A program made the translations under genes and the position numbers. Below, piece after piece: positions 27,291 to 37,373 of a stretch of 64,000 bases of DNA. How positions within the stretch are numbered: position 1 is the stretch's first letter; each line of letters begins with the position of its first letter. The notes beneath the pieces were generated by a model. The model saw only the letters and a list, made by a program, of their open reading frames with translations. It was not told the origin of the DNA and searched no databases. Source of the DNA: Elysia crispata (taxonomy: Eukaryota; Mollusca; Gastropoda; Plakobranchidae); contig JAWDGP010006534.1 in assembly GCA_033675545.1 (NCBI GenBank), positions 246,001 through 310,000 on the forward strand, given 5' to 3'.

Positions 27291-30037
27291 CAAAAGAGAC
27301 ACACAACTTATTTTTCACCCTCTTACAAGTACCATCATATATCCTTCTACATGTACTGCATGTATGAATGTGACTACTTCTGCAGTTTCTTCTCGGAATT
27401 TCGTCAATGCCATGCCCACAAAAAGAGAAGAGAATAAGGGAAGTACAGAGGAAGAGGAAGAGAAGAAAAAACGAACAAAAAAAAAAAAGGAACAATAAGG
27501 AAAGAAGACGAGATAGAAAAAGAAAAAGAAAAGGCACTGAAGAAAAAAGAATAACAAAGATAAAAGCAAAAAAGCATGTACACAAGGACAACACTAGTGA
27601 CAATGCTATTTGACATCTTCCAAATGTGTTGAGGACCTTGACATAGACATTGCTAAAATTGATGACAATGTGTGCGTTGTGTGTGTGCTGGTGAGCAAGA
27701 TGATCTTATTGATTGGGTTGGATGTGAGAAATGTTTGAAATGGTACCATAGTACTGGAGGATGAAAGTTTATGAGAGAAGAGCATGAATAAGATTTAAAA
27801 AAATGACATTATTGTGGCCTCTGTAAAAATAAATTATTCCATGCATTTTTTTTTCACTCACCTCAGAAACACAAAGAAATGTATACATGTAATTACTCAC
27901 CTCTAGTGTGTAGGCCTAAAGGCTAAAATTTATTCTATCATAATAATGTTTTAACCATATGACCAACTTACCTCTGTTTTATTTATACAATGTAATAAAA
28001 ATGATAAATCTTTCACAACTTGATTGTGTTACTCAAGCTTATAAATTCAAACAGTGTGTGGCTGTTATTGTTGTCAATGTAAACGTGTGAGATTAGGCAT
28101 TCTATATAAACTATAGTCAATTCTGGTGAAAATTAAGCTACAGGAGGCAGAAACTAATGTGCTTACAAATTATGGAGTATAAAAATAGACCATTCAAGGT
28201 GTTTTCTGAGACTGAGTGCTTGCTGGAGCACACTTTGCGCGACTTTAGGCTCACCCCATCTTAACGCGCGAGAGGGGGTACACACGAGGTGACTGCGCGG
28301 AAGCTAGTTGTGTGCAGCAGTGAATAAACTTATTGGTTTAGTTACACCACATTTCGGTCAAGGAAAGATAACTCTCAACATGGTATCAAAAGATTTTTGG
28401 GCAAATAACAAGAGGCTAAGTTACAAGAGTGACTTGTCCTTCCTTATCCTTAATGGGCGAGAGCTAGTGCGGGCACTCTAGGTCTGAATGAATCATTTGT
28501 GCACTCCTGTCTTTCCTGTTTCCTATGTTGCCCTCGCTCTTCATTAAACCTTTTAAAACTTTAAGGCCAATGAATATTAGCTAAAACCACTGTAAGGTCA
28601 ATATATCGGCCGAATTTATACGGGTAAGAACAATATACAACACTTGGTATGTCTTACAATAGTAATTGTAACATGTAAAAAGCTTTTCAAAAATATTACC
28701 TAAATTTCTTTAAAATCCGTTTGGTGCTTTGAGACTGACTGTTCTCAAATAGGAAAGTGCTAAAAGGGTTAAATAAAGGTCCTCTACATACTGTCTTTTT
28801 TTCTAGGGTTGGATTTATGATTATGAGATGACTGACAGAAATGATGGCCTTTTCACAAAAAAAATTCCTTGAAGAACCATTGGAAGGAGACAGAATGGTA
28901 AGTTGTAAACAAAACTAGAAAAATTCTTGAAGTGCCAGAACTATTTTAAAGGGACCTAACCTGACTGAAATGCATTCATTTCTGATGATTTCATAAGACT
29001 AAGAGAGAGGGTATGATTGTTATGCTAACACCCATGAGACTTTATGGTTTACATGGACCATCCTGAATGCACACAAAATCCAGAATTTCGGCACATCAAA
29101 ACAAATAGGTCAAGAGTTCAGTGGTGACAAAATGAACGGCTGCTACACAAGTGCTAGTGTTATATAACTTTTCTTCAAAATTACAAATCAAAACATGTCT
29201 TGCACTGCAGCAGAGGTTGTCTAAATAGATCTGTATATTGCAGGTCCAATTGGTTTAGCTTTGTTATCAGTTAAAATGCAGGACAGAAAGAGTATGTTTT
29301 TCTTTGTTCTTTTTTTTTTTAATCTGCTGGAGTCAGGATTGATTTTTAGTTGAGAAAGGTACATGTTTTAGATGTACAAAGGAAACGTACTCCAATAATA
29401 TTTAGGCCTACTCTTAAAAGAGGACCTATTGCCAAGGTCTGGTCGATATGGGCATTCTCGTGTTTGATTGCCTTTAAATGTTGAGGATCCATTTTATTTC
29501 ACCATCTAGTTTAGGCCCCAGAGGAAAATCTCATTTACAATCAGTTGGTCTAATTGTCTTGTTAGTGGTGACACATTTTTACTCTCGTAAAATTATTGAT
29601 ATGTAATTTAGGTGGATGCCTTGGTTTTTCTTTTGTAGTCAGGTCTAGATTTAGATCTAGCTAGTATACCAGATCTCGATCTGCCTATAATCAAACGCTA
29701 AAGATTAAATTTTATCCTAGATCTAGACTAGATCTAGATTTATGTAGATTTTATAATTGCACCCCACAATGAGGATGACGTTTGACAAACAGTTAGCTTT
29801 CCTCGGTATTCTACTCAAAAGAATATCTAGAGGTTGTACCCATCTTACCTCAGAAGCTTCATCCATATCGCTTCCTGACATATCAGGGCCAAAATTGGAG
29901 TGAGTCTCCACGACACTATTTCCCGAAGTTGGAGGAGGTACTAATTCGAGATCCAAGTTCAATTCATTACTCAATTGCCCGATTTCGACGGTTCTAGAGT
30001 CTTTATTAGGCTTTTCAATATTTACATCTTGCATCAT
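1503..30037 (-). CDS. ANKHD1: ANKHD1/ANKRD17 (Mask) orthologue, 5' half, 20 exons
   Basis: Large multi-ankyrin scaffold protein. In animals this family (Drosophila Mask, vertebrate ANKHD1 and ANKRD17) is a cofactor in receptor tyrosine kinase and Hippo/Yorkie signalling. Exons read by splice sites and frame: 29849-30037, 21862-22018, 21526-21676, 18848-18983, 17275-17422, 14192-14425, 13255-13397, 11843-12032, 10688-10879, 10457-10566, 9748-9835, 8871-8998, 7001-7147, 6627-6726, 6284-6450, 5409-5576, 4868-5029, 4477-4641, 2234-2636, 1503-1789. All have GT/AG borders and phases that match, giving 1155 codons without a stop. Hallmarks are TVDPQTQARLEALLEAAG and DPEVLRTLTSSVSSALDEAA near the N-terminus, then canonical Mask ankyrin repeats. 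The start is the first of two adjacent ATGs (30037 or 30034). Intron 1 is about 7.8 kb. The coding sequence continues left of base 1503; the second ankyrin block and KH domain are not in the window. One symbol is used because I cannot tell ANKHD1 from ANKRD17; an invertebrate probably has a single gene. Confidence 0.95.
7310..8674. mobile_element. Non-autonomous inverted-repeat transposon, copy A (1365 bp)
   Basis: The left end reads AGACCTGCCACTC and the right end is its inverse with one mismatch (GAATGGCAGGTCT). A perfect 6-bp direct repeat GTGTCC flanks it at 7304-7309 and 8675-8680, which I read as the target-site duplication. No long ORF lies inside, so it is non-autonomous. It sits in the intron between exons 8871-8998 and 7001-7147 of the ANKHD1 homologue. 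Copy B lies at 17477-18544. The superfamily is not assigned. Confidence 0.72.
14703..16939. mobile_element. 2.2-kb non-autonomous transposon with long terminal inverted repeats
   Basis: The left end GGGTCAGTCCACCAGTACTG is exactly inverted at the right end (CAGTACTGGTGGACTGACCC), and the match extends a few bases further inward. ATAT flanks both sides (14699-14702 and 16940-16943), a 4-bp target duplication. Inside, a motif close to GTCCTGTAACATTCCTAACA recurs at least seven times (about 15273, 15484, 15671, 16223, 16392, 16571, 16735). No transposase ORF is present. It lies in the ANKHD1 intron between exons 17275-17422 and 14192-14425. Confidence 0.78.
17477..18544. mobile_element. Non-autonomous inverted-repeat transposon, copy B
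   Basis: Same orientation as copy A and alignable by eye over most of its length: the left end AGACCTGCCACTCTCC, the shared stretch TGAATGTTCATTCATCA, the core AATGGCAAAGTCTGGATGTG, and the right end near TATGAATGGCAG. The right terminal bases have diverged, and no clear target duplication remains. The element begins only about 55 bases upstream of the acceptor of exon 17275-17422, so it supplies much of that intron's 3' sequence apart from the acceptor itself. Confidence 0.65.
19973..20290. repeat. Partial copy of the same repeat family (subtype 2)
   Basis: Shares GTGTGAAGATGGAGAGAACA and TTGGATGGTTTCAACTACAA with the copy at 82-390, and the core with copies A and B. It lies in the ANKHD1 intron between exons 21526-21676 and 18848-18983. 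An AGATCTAG-rich stretch precedes it (19735-19895), as in copy A (7970-8200). The limits are approximate. Confidence 0.5.
23293..23750. mobile_element. 458-bp element with 27-bp terminal inverted repeats
   Basis: The left arm begins TACCGTATTCCTTCCATTAG and ends in TAGCGCC. The right arm ends in the inverse, GGCGCTACTATTGGAGCGAA then TACGGTA, about 24 of 27 positions matching. Inside each arm lies a GCGT/ACGC plus poly-C block (23330-23351 and 23691-23702). No clear target duplication is seen. It lies in ANKHD1 intron 1. A further TACCGTAT-like sequence is at 23210. Confidence 0.6.
23833..23866. repeat. (GA)n microsatellite
   Basis: Dinucleotide tract in ANKHD1 intron 1, preceded by a G-rich stretch. 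Confidence 0.9.
25003..25085. repeat. Dispersed repeat, copy 2 (pair with 1286-1360)
   Basis: Matches copy 1 over ACCTCAATGGTCGATTT, GACTCTTCTGACCTGAC and CTTGCTGGA, with a short insertion. It lies in ANKHD1 intron 1. Confidence 0.5.
27227..27290. repeat. (TA)n(GA)n microsatellite
   Basis: About 20 TA units followed by about 12 GA units, in ANKHD1 intron 1 upstream of the basic/PHD-like relic. Confidence 0.95.
27407..27835 (+). pseudogene. Lys/Arg-rich stretch plus PHD-finger-like relic, probably transposase C-terminus
   Basis: From 27407 an open stretch encodes an extremely basic peptide (RKRKRRKNEQKKKR), stopping at 27613. Shortly after, one frame (about 27650-27757) reads CVRCVCAGEQDDLIDWVGCE then KCLKWYHSTGG and a stop. 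Near 27810 HYCGLCKN follows. The C-x2-C, C-x2-C-x4-H and final C-x2-C spacing is that of a PHD finger. Some pogo/Tc1-type transposases end in such a finger after a basic region (known of that family), so this is likely a decayed transposon end; no DDE core was found upstream. Confidence 0.4.
28057..28490 (+). other. Possible LTR end with primer-binding-like site, relic
   Basis: CTCTCAACA at 28373-28381 is followed directly by TGGTATCA, the start of the primer-binding site typical of Ty1/copia elements (initiator Met tRNA complement). A TG...CA segment with a TATATAAA-like box near 28102 precedes it. The ATG inside this site opens a 34-codon frame (VSKDFWANNKRLSYKSD) that stops at 28480. No second LTR copy was seen. 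This is pattern matching only. Confidence 0.25.
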
Positions 30038-31874
30038 AGTGAAACAATTGTTAAAATCCTTCTACAAAACGATACAAACTTAAACTTCACAAGTAATAAA
30101 TCATGTTCATTTTCTTGTTATCAAGTAGCCACCTTGACCGCCATTACAAATATACATTATGGACTCGCAAGCAATGGTGCCCGGATGGTCCTGATTGCGC
30201 AGATGCTAATAAACCATGCGTTGGCCATTTCTCCACTTCCTTGCTATGTTGTGTAGATCCATAAAGTTTCGCATTTTATGTCAACGGAGCTCACTGCTTT
30301 TCTCTTTGAGTTTATACTCGAACAAAGCATTTCTTCTCCTTAACTTTTAGAATTACAACTATGTTTAAAAAAGTCAAGTACCCCGCGCTTATTAATGATG
30401 AAAATTACTTTTGCATCAGTGAAACGGACGAACTCTGTAATTAGATTCTATGAGAAATTAATTTCCATGGATCTGAAAGGCCTTCACACGTTTTTTCAGT
30501 TATAATTTGCATACGTCTGAGCAATAGAGCTAGCGTCTGTGCTTTTGAACATTATTTAGAAACATCAGTTCATGTGCGTGAAGTTCAAAAATTTAGATGT
30601 CGGTCAAAAAAAGAGAAGTGATAAAAAAATGACAAAAAAAAAGGTACACTTATCTAAATAGACATAATATTATTCTAAAGCAGTCGCAATTTACAGATAT
30701 AATGTTCTCCGATTATTTGAATTATAATTGTCGCAGAGTTTGAGAGCATTACAACTTAACATTCAGTTACTAAAATCGCAACAGATAAAGTAATCACCGT
30801 AAAGTTCTTTCTCCATATTGCTTAAATATTATACAGAGATATTATATTTGCTCTACGTTTTAGATTTTAACAATTGAACACGCTGTCGAAACTATTACTC
30901 ACGCGCCTTCAATACATGTTCTACATCACGGAGAGTTTTCAGGTGCTTAGCTGACTTTCTGTAAATTCACAGGATGCACAGTTTTTCGCCGTTCCAAATT
31001 TTCAATGACTTTGTCTTAACCACTCCATTTTTACTAAAACACATTGGTGAATGATCAAAATGTGGTGACTGTAGGCACTTAAATGCTTACTCACTTTCAA
31101 CAACTCACAAGTTATCTTGGAGGGCAAACAATCTTTTCCTAAAATCACTTAATTTCCATGGCATCATCGCCTGTCGCTAAGACCGATACGATCACGCCGT
31201 GAAAGTGACACCTGGGAATTCCTTTGCATGCCATTTGGGCTTTAAAATTCCGCTTGTCATACCAGCAGATCATGGACGGGGTACTTTACATTTATCTGTC
31301 TAATCCGACATTCTGGTCACAACGTATTACCAGCAGAAAGAATCGAAATACCTTCGATTAAACCGATCAAGTCCCTTGGGCTGATCATAAGCCAAGCTAC
31401 GTGTATTTTCGGTCTAAACGAGCGCGATTTCAAGAGATTTCAAGTCAGTTATAAAGGAATAACCTTATTTACATAACATGGCACTGCAATATCTGCAGTG
31501 CATCCTTGGAACGATAAAGTGCTACCATCGATTTCTGCCTGGAAGCCTTGTCCTTTAGCCTCACCTCAGGCTCACTAAGCGAAGAGGGGCAAAATACCTG
31601 TTGCACCAACCTTATACTGCATTGACAAGTGTCACGATGGATCCATCAAGCACTGTCATTGCCGCACAGCTTGAACAACGACATTATCGCTCCAGGGTTT
31701 TTGTCTTTTATATATGCCCATGTTTCCAAACATAGAGAGAGTAGGCTATTATCAAGTTTGACCGCCTTGCCAATGCCAAAAAAAAAAAATAAATAAATAA
31801 AAAATGAGAAGAAATGGACTCGTATCGAATTCGAAATCTCATTTAATAACTTAAAGTTAAGGATGTTGACATTG
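30038..31874. other. Upstream region of the ANKHD1 homologue
   Basis: 5' flank and presumably 5' untranslated region and promoter of the minus-strand gene. No clear TATA box or CpG-rich core is visible. From about 31140 the base composition rises in G+C, and the sequence may belong to old retroelement debris leading into the integrase fragment at 31875. Short ORFs here look like chance. Confidence 0.4.
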
Positions 31875-32130
31875 GCAGGTCAGCACTGGTTTATGATTGT
31901 TCCACGGGAGCTCCGACACTCGATCTACCTACTAGATGGGTCCGGGAACGCTGTTGGCCTATTTCGGAAAAATCACTTTTTGTAGTGGCTAGACTCACAG
32001 CAAAAGTTGTCTCGCAACGGTTTTTCAAGAAGGGCCCTAAAACATGACATCCGCTGGTTGTGAAGGAATGCCTCGCCTGCCAAACTTTCAAAATCCATCG
32101 ATGCTTATACGCTTTAAACAGAACGCACGC
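31875..32130 (+). pseudogene. Fragment of a second Ty3/gypsy integrase N-terminal domain
   Basis: Plus-strand frames here read FMIVPRELRHSIYLL, then (after frame changes) LKHDIRWL and ECLACQTFKIHR. This is the layout of the zinc-binding N-terminal domain of Ty3/gypsy integrases (a PxELR lead, a W-x-W-type stretch, then C-x2-CQ-x-K). At least two frame changes and several stops are present. The wording differs from the integrase at 35.7 kb, so this is a separate, older insertion. Only about 250 bases are recognisable. Confidence 0.42.
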
Positions 32131-32223
32131 CGATGTCTGACATGTTCAGCAGCCTTCACGCGGACTTTTTAGCCGAAGAGAGCGGAACTCTGTCGCTTCG
32201 AACACTATTCCCTTTTGCATTTT

Positions 32224-32511
<288 letters not shown>

Positions 32512-32544
32512 GTTACATGTCGTTTATTTTATAATTCAAAGAGA

Positions 32545-33340
32545 GCTAGGCCAGGGCTGAGCGCCCTAAAAAAGAAGGACCTGTTCATTCATCATCTAGG
32601 GCCTGATGTTAAGAGTGAACTTGCCTGCCAGCCTGATAGAGAAACAGCAGAGGGGCTGCTAACCACCCTGATGAAGGTTTACGGTGATCGGAGGCCATTC
32701 AACACCTTGGCCATGGAATTTTATCATTATAGGCAAGGGGAGTACGAGACAATCCGACACTTCAGCCATCGATTCAACTGAGCCTGGACATGACAAAGAT
32801 GGCGCTGGTCCTGTTCCAGAGAGCCTGCTTAGCGGTCAATTTATAGCAGGGTTGAGGAGCGATGGCTTGCAGCTGCACCTGGTGCAACATCACATAGGAA
32901 GGGCAGATGCAAGCTTTCTGGACATTATGGAGTTTGCACTGATGCTCTCCAGCAAGGAGGCAGAAGAAGGCCCTGCGAGTCAGACAGCTGTGTCATCCCG
33001 CTCTGCTCTGACAGCAGCGATAGCACCTTAGAGATCAGCCTGGTTCTTGATCAGCTTCGCTTGTTGACGGAGCGGATGGAGCGTCTAGAGGCTAGAAGCC
33101 AGTTGCTGCCAGTGTGTCTGAACAGCAGGGGAGGCGCAAACGACAACGCAGGAACGAATGCGCTGCTATCGCTGCCAGCAACCAGGCTAGGATTGCAGGG
33201 CCCCAGCACCCACAGCAGCGGGAAACGACAAACTTCAGTTGTGGCGAGTTCGGCTCCTGAAGGCGGCGAAACGGACTCATCCTTTCAGCATCTAGCAACC
33301 GACAGTGTGGTAAGGAGGGAGGTGCAGCTGGGTGGGAAGG
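32545..33340 (+). pseudogene. gag-like region of the Ty3/gypsy element, frameshifted
   Basis: The first piece (to 32781) contains HHLGPDVKSELACQPDRETA and QGEYETIRHFSHRF, matching the capsid-type fold of retrotransposon Gag (a guess from pattern). A stop follows, and the next piece in another frame (about 32775-33031) continues with LLSGQFIAGLRSDGLQ and ASFLDIMEFALML. A third frame near 33215-33260 has a fragment FSCGEFGS that could be the relic of a CCHC zinc knuckle. I cannot fix the start. Confidence 0.6.
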
Positions 33341-34765
33341 AGATTGTGGCTTTGACTGACTCAGCAGTCCATCCCCTATAGCGGCTACCTCGTCGTAGAT
33401 GTCAAATTTGGCGATGAAGTTGTCCCGCGATATTTTGTGTTTGTTGTTACCGGTTCTTCTGAGAGGTGCATACTTGAATTGAATGTCCTGCGCCAGCTCA
33501 CGAATGTTGGACTAGGCCCTTTCCGCAGCGCTGAACCCCCTCCTTCCTTACCTAAGCTAGCCCTCACCCCCAACACCCCTACCTATATTCCTCCTCGGTC
33601 CACACAAGTTTTGACTTTGACTGGAACCGACTCCTCCTTGTTTTTGCAAGTTATTGTGGAACCTATGGAGAGCACCGATAACAACAACGGCATATGTGTT
33701 CTCCGCACCACTACAACTTCCAACAGAGGACGGATGAAAGTCCTTGTCACGAATCTGACGGAATGTGACATCACTATCCCTCCTAGAGCACCATTTGGAG
33801 AGGTATCAGAAGTGGTTACAAACCCCGTGACCCTGCATTTAGCCGAAGCGGAAGAACGAGAACCAGATTTCAACTTCCCCATGACCTTCCTGGCGAGGAT
33901 CAAAAGCTGTCGGATGATCTGCTTAGGCGATATTCTAATGTGTTTGTCTGGAGTGACGATGACCTTGGTTCCAGCGACCTTGTCCAGCACAGGATCATCC
34001 TTCATACTGATGTCCCGACCTATTCCGCCCCACCACTTGCAGGAAGTCCGCTCCCACATTGAAGATCTCGTGCAGCGCGGCATCATTGAAACCAGCACAT
34101 CTCCCTATGCTGGCTCTACTGTAGCGGTGCGAAAGAAGTCAGGAGGCTTGAGGCTTTGCTGTGATTACCGTAAGCTGAATACTCAGACTGTTCGGGACAC
34201 GTTCAGCGTTCCTCGCATCGATGAGTGCTTGGATGCTTTGGCGGGATGTAATGTTTTTTCGACTTTGGATCTCTCCTCTGGTTTTCACCAGATGTCAGTG
34301 GCAGAAGAAGACCGACCAAAAACAGCCGTTACCTGTTGTTTGGATCACTTTCAGTGGCGACGGCTACCCTTTGGATTGACTAACGCCCCAGCAACCTGCT
34401 AACGCCTGATGCAGTCTGCTATGCAGGATTTTCTTTTTACAATACTCATAGTGTACCCAGACGACATCTTAGTATATGCCCATATACAGGAGCACACATG
34501 CTGGTTAGATTCTGTTTTCGAGAGACTTAAGCAACATGGGATTCGTTTGAACCCGGATAAGTGTCGTCTGATCCAGCAGCGCACTCCCTTCATAAGTCAT
34601 GTTCTGACACCCAACGGGTTGGAAACAGATCCAGGGAAGGTTGAAGCTGTCAGCGAATTCCCCATCCCCAAGACTCTCAATGACCTCTGCAGTTTCCTTG
34701 GCCTTGCAGGGTACTATGGCAAGTTTGTCAAAGGGTATTCAGCCATAGCCAGACCACTGCATTAA
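33290..34765 (+). pseudogene. Protease and reverse transcriptase region of the Ty3/gypsy element
   Basis: A protease relic ends at 33381 with VALTDSAVHPL, in which the expected Asp-Ser/Thr-Gly active site reads Asp-Ser-Ala. From 33437 an open stretch of 321 codons leads through SLFLQVIVEP into reverse transcriptase motifs: GIIETSTSPYAGSTVAVRKK, LRLCCDYRKLN, FSTLDLSSGFHQM and WRRLPFGLTNAPAT. A TAA at 34400-34402 interrupts the domain; the same frame resumes at once. The catalytic box reads Tyr-Pro-Asp-Asp (34453-34464) rather than Tyr-hydrophobic-Asp-Asp. The thumb and connection follow with PNGLETDPGKVEAV and LCSFLGLAGYY. Confidence 0.85.
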
Positions 34766-35390
34766 CTCCTGACAAGCCGCAAACAGAAAAACCCCTCCAT
34801 TGCTAAGTTTTAGACAGAGGCTTCTCAACAAGCCTTTGAAAAGCTTAAAACGGCCCTGACTACTGCTCCTGTCCTTGCCTTGGCCGACTTTTCAAGGCCT
34901 TTTGTATTAGAGGTTGATGCAAGCCATCAGGGGCTTGGAGCAGTTTTATCCCAAGCGACAGACTCCGGAACCAAAGTTGTAGCCTATGCCAGCAGGGGCT
35001 TAAGAAACAACGAGAGGCGTATGGAGAACTACAGCTCTTTTAAACTGGAGCTGCTAGCCCTTAAGTGGGCAGTGTGTGAAAAGTTCCGCGGTTACCTGTG
35101 GGGAGTATCATTCACCTTCTTCACTGACAACAACCCTCTTTGGCATCTCCATTCCGCTAAACTTGGAGCTACAGAACAAAGATGGGTCGCAGAGTTGGCA
35201 GAGTAATTATAACTTCACCGTTAAGTATCGTTCCGTCAAACATAATCCAAATGCTGATGCACTCTCCAGATATCCAGTGCATGTGCCAGATCCAGAAGAT
35301 CCAGAAACACAATGGGCTGCTGTTACCTGTTGTTACCTCACTATGACTGTGCCAGAATTACCAGTACAGTCAGTGTTGCCAATCTCATAG
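34766..35390 (+). pseudogene. RNase H region of the Ty3/gypsy element
   Basis: After two stops the same frame gives FEKLKTAL...APVL and FVLEVDASHQGLGAVLSQ, the first catalytic Asp of the Ty3-type RNase H, then YASRGLRNNERRMENYSSFK with the catalytic Glu, and FTFFTDNNPLWHL with a further Asp. A frame change near 35200 leads into VKYRSVKHNPNADALSRYP, the usual end of this domain. Catalytic residues look intact, but the frame is not. Confidence 0.82.
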
Positions 35391-35639
35391 GACTGGATGT
35401 TGATTCCTACACTAACATTGGCCCACTAAAAACAGAAGATAGTGACATATCCTTGTTTGCTGCTTCGTGGAGAGGAGATCCCCGCCTTCGGTGTTGGAGA
35501 GGCGACAGCTTTCTGCTTTTGGCCAGGGACCCCTGCGCCTTTTCCCAAGGCTTCACATCAAGGACTCTCTTTTGAGCAGAGTTATCCACCGTCCTACAGG
35601 AGAGGTCTACCAGATCATACTTCCACCTTCATTACACAA

Positions 35640-36330
35640 ACAGGCGATGGGGCTAAGCCATGAGGCTCGAGGACACCAAGGGCCAGAGAGGACATTGAAC
35701 TAGCTTCAAGACCGCTTTTTCTGGCCTGGTATGTCTGCAAATCTGCACGAGCATTGCCGGAGATGTCAAGTGGTCAAGGACCCATCAAGCACGGTCCTGC
35801 ACCCTCCTGGTCACCTGGTGGCACATGCTCCTTTGGAAATGGTCGCCATGGACTTTACACGCCTTGAGATGTCTAGGGATGGCTACGAGGATGTCCTGGT
35901 CATCACTTATGTTTACACCAAATGGGTTGTCGCCATACCAGTTAAGGATCAGTCGGCTGAGATTGCCGTCAAGCCTTGATTGACCATTGGATAGTCAACT
36001 TTGGCGCGCCAATTCAACTTCATTCTGATCAAGGCCGAAGTTTTGAGTCGCGCCTGGTCAATCTGCTGAGCCACCATTATGGCATCCATAAATTAAGAAC
36101 AACTTCTTACCATCCTGCAGGTAATGGTGTTTGTGAAAGGTTCAACTCCACCATGCATCAGCTCCTCAGGACTCTACCTGAACAAGATAAGGCTGCTTCG
36201 CCCAAACGTCTAAGGAAGCTTGTTTACTTCTACAACACCGCACCACAAAGCTCCACAGGCTACTCCCCCTTCACTCTGTTATAAGGCCGAGCTCCCACTC
36301 TGCCCCTCGATGTTCTGATCAGCAACCAAA
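35640..36330 (+). pseudogene. Integrase region of the Ty3/gypsy element
   Basis: The N-terminal zinc-binding motif is visible as HEARGH followed by CRRCQVVK, with a stop between them near 35701. The core begins with LEMVAMDFTRLE (first catalytic Asp), continues with LHSDQGRSFES (second Asp), and YHPAGNGVCERFN supplies the Glu, so the D,D,E triad is present. A TGA near 35978 and a frame change interrupt the core between the first and second Asp. The domain ends with FYNTAPQSSTGYSPF and a stop at about 36284. Confidence 0.85.
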
Positions 36331-36550
36331 GCGTCAGTTCAGACCTTTGCCTTGACTCAGACTCTTATCATCAAAGGCATCTGAGCTTCTTGAGCCATCT
36401 GAGGCACACAGTAGCAGAAACAGACTTCTGAAAGGGATCAAGATGCTGTGGGGCACACAGTTGTAAGGAAAATGTGACCTTGTTCTTCTTCGCTCCCGCC
36501 CTCTAGGGCGAAACAAGATACAGGATAAATTCCAACAAGAGCCTTAGCAT

Positions 36551-36862
36551 GTGTTGGCCGTGCCACAGGACGCGCCAGGTCCCTTAGTCATCCAGCTGAA
36601 CAATGAATATCCTCGTTGTGTCTCTGCAGGTGAAATATGGAAATTTCATCCGTCTAGCCCTGAGGTTATCCACAACCGAGGGTGGTGTGTGGTTCTACCT
36701 AGGCCACCTGCCACCCCTCAGCCTGTCATTCTGCCCCATGAACAGATTTTCGAAACAGTGGAAGAAGCGCCTCCTATGCGAACCCAACGAAGGCCCTCTC
36801 AGCTTTTTGTCAGACGTCAGCCAAAAAGGAACGTCAGACCTCCTACTCGTCATGATTGTTAA
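36551..36862 (+). pseudogene. C-terminal end of the Ty3/gypsy polyprotein
   Basis: Open stretch after the integrase core with GEIWKFHPSSPEVIHNRGW, then Pro/Arg-rich PRPPATPQPVILPHEQ and RRPSQLFVRRQPKRNVRPP, ending at a stop at 36860-36862. This suits the basic C-terminal tail of a Ty3-type integrase or polyprotein, but no chromodomain is recognisable. The element probably ends soon after, near an A-run at 36860-36868. Confidence 0.6.
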
Positions 36863-37314
36863 AAAAAACCCCAAATATTCAGTGTCATTGGACTTCACTA
36901 TAGTGTTGCATTTTATTTAGTCCAGTTTCTCCTGTTTTATTGTCACAGCCTCTAGTTTTACTTGGTTTTATTTCATGTGAAATTAGCGTGTGTCCCCGCT
37001 AAACTTTCCTAGGGGCGCGTATCACCTGTCGCTTATTTTATAAGTATTCTTATCCAAATTTGTTATGTTTTCCTGTAATCGACTTCATACTCAATCATAA
37101 TACTAATTTGGGTAGCTTTTCAGTATCTACTCTTTTTACTTTGAAATGCCTGTTGGCTCTGGGCCTAAGTCTATGATTTGATCTCCTCTGTAGTACACAA
37201 AGCACTCTAGATGTGAATTCTCTCGAGAACTTTTTACAATTTTTCTCTTTAAATATTTTATGATATTAATTACGTTTTTACGAAATGTATTTCATGACTT
37301 ATGTGGGCTTGGGT

Positions 37315-37317
<3 letters not shown>

Positions 37318-37369
<52 letters not shown>

Positions 37370-37373
37370 TTTT
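37318..37373. repeat. (TA)n followed by poly-T
   Basis: TA units to 37351, then about 22 T. Confidence 0.95.

Larger units (their letters stand above)
22019..29848 (-). other. ANKHD1: Intron 1 of the ANKHD1 homologue (7.8 kb)
   Basis: No further ANKHD1 exon recognised. It holds the element at 23293-23750, a (GA)n tract at 23833-23866, the dispersed repeat at 25003-25085, a GC-richer patch at 26660-27160 of unknown origin, a (TA)n(GA)n tract, a PHD-finger-like relic at 27640-27835, and a possible LTR/primer-binding-site relic near 28057-28490. The rest (24000-26600, 28500-29640) is AT-rich with nothing I can name. Confidence 0.7.
32530..36870 (+). mobile_element. Degenerate Ty3/gypsy-type retrotransposon
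   Basis: Retroelement body with gag-like, protease, reverse transcriptase, RNase H and integrase regions in the Ty3/gypsy order, all plus strand. It is clearly richer in G+C than the flanks. The reading frame is broken by stops (for example TAA at 34400-34402, near 34763, near 34812, near 35701, and TGA near 35978) and by frame changes around 32780, 33030, 33380 and 35200. It starts directly after a (TTA)n tract. No pair of long terminal repeats was recognised on either side, so the ends are uncertain and the 5' end may be truncated. It is dead as it stands; many domains are still easy to read, so the decay is moderate. Confidence 0.9.

Noticed and set aside
27220..27616. Minus-strand frames rich in Leu, Phe and Ser, resembling membrane proteins
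   Set aside because: They are the antisense of a purine-rich basic stretch and a microsatellite; no start context or homology.
33583..34098. 171-codon minus-strand frame
   Set aside because: Antisense shadow of the retroelement's protease and reverse transcriptase region.
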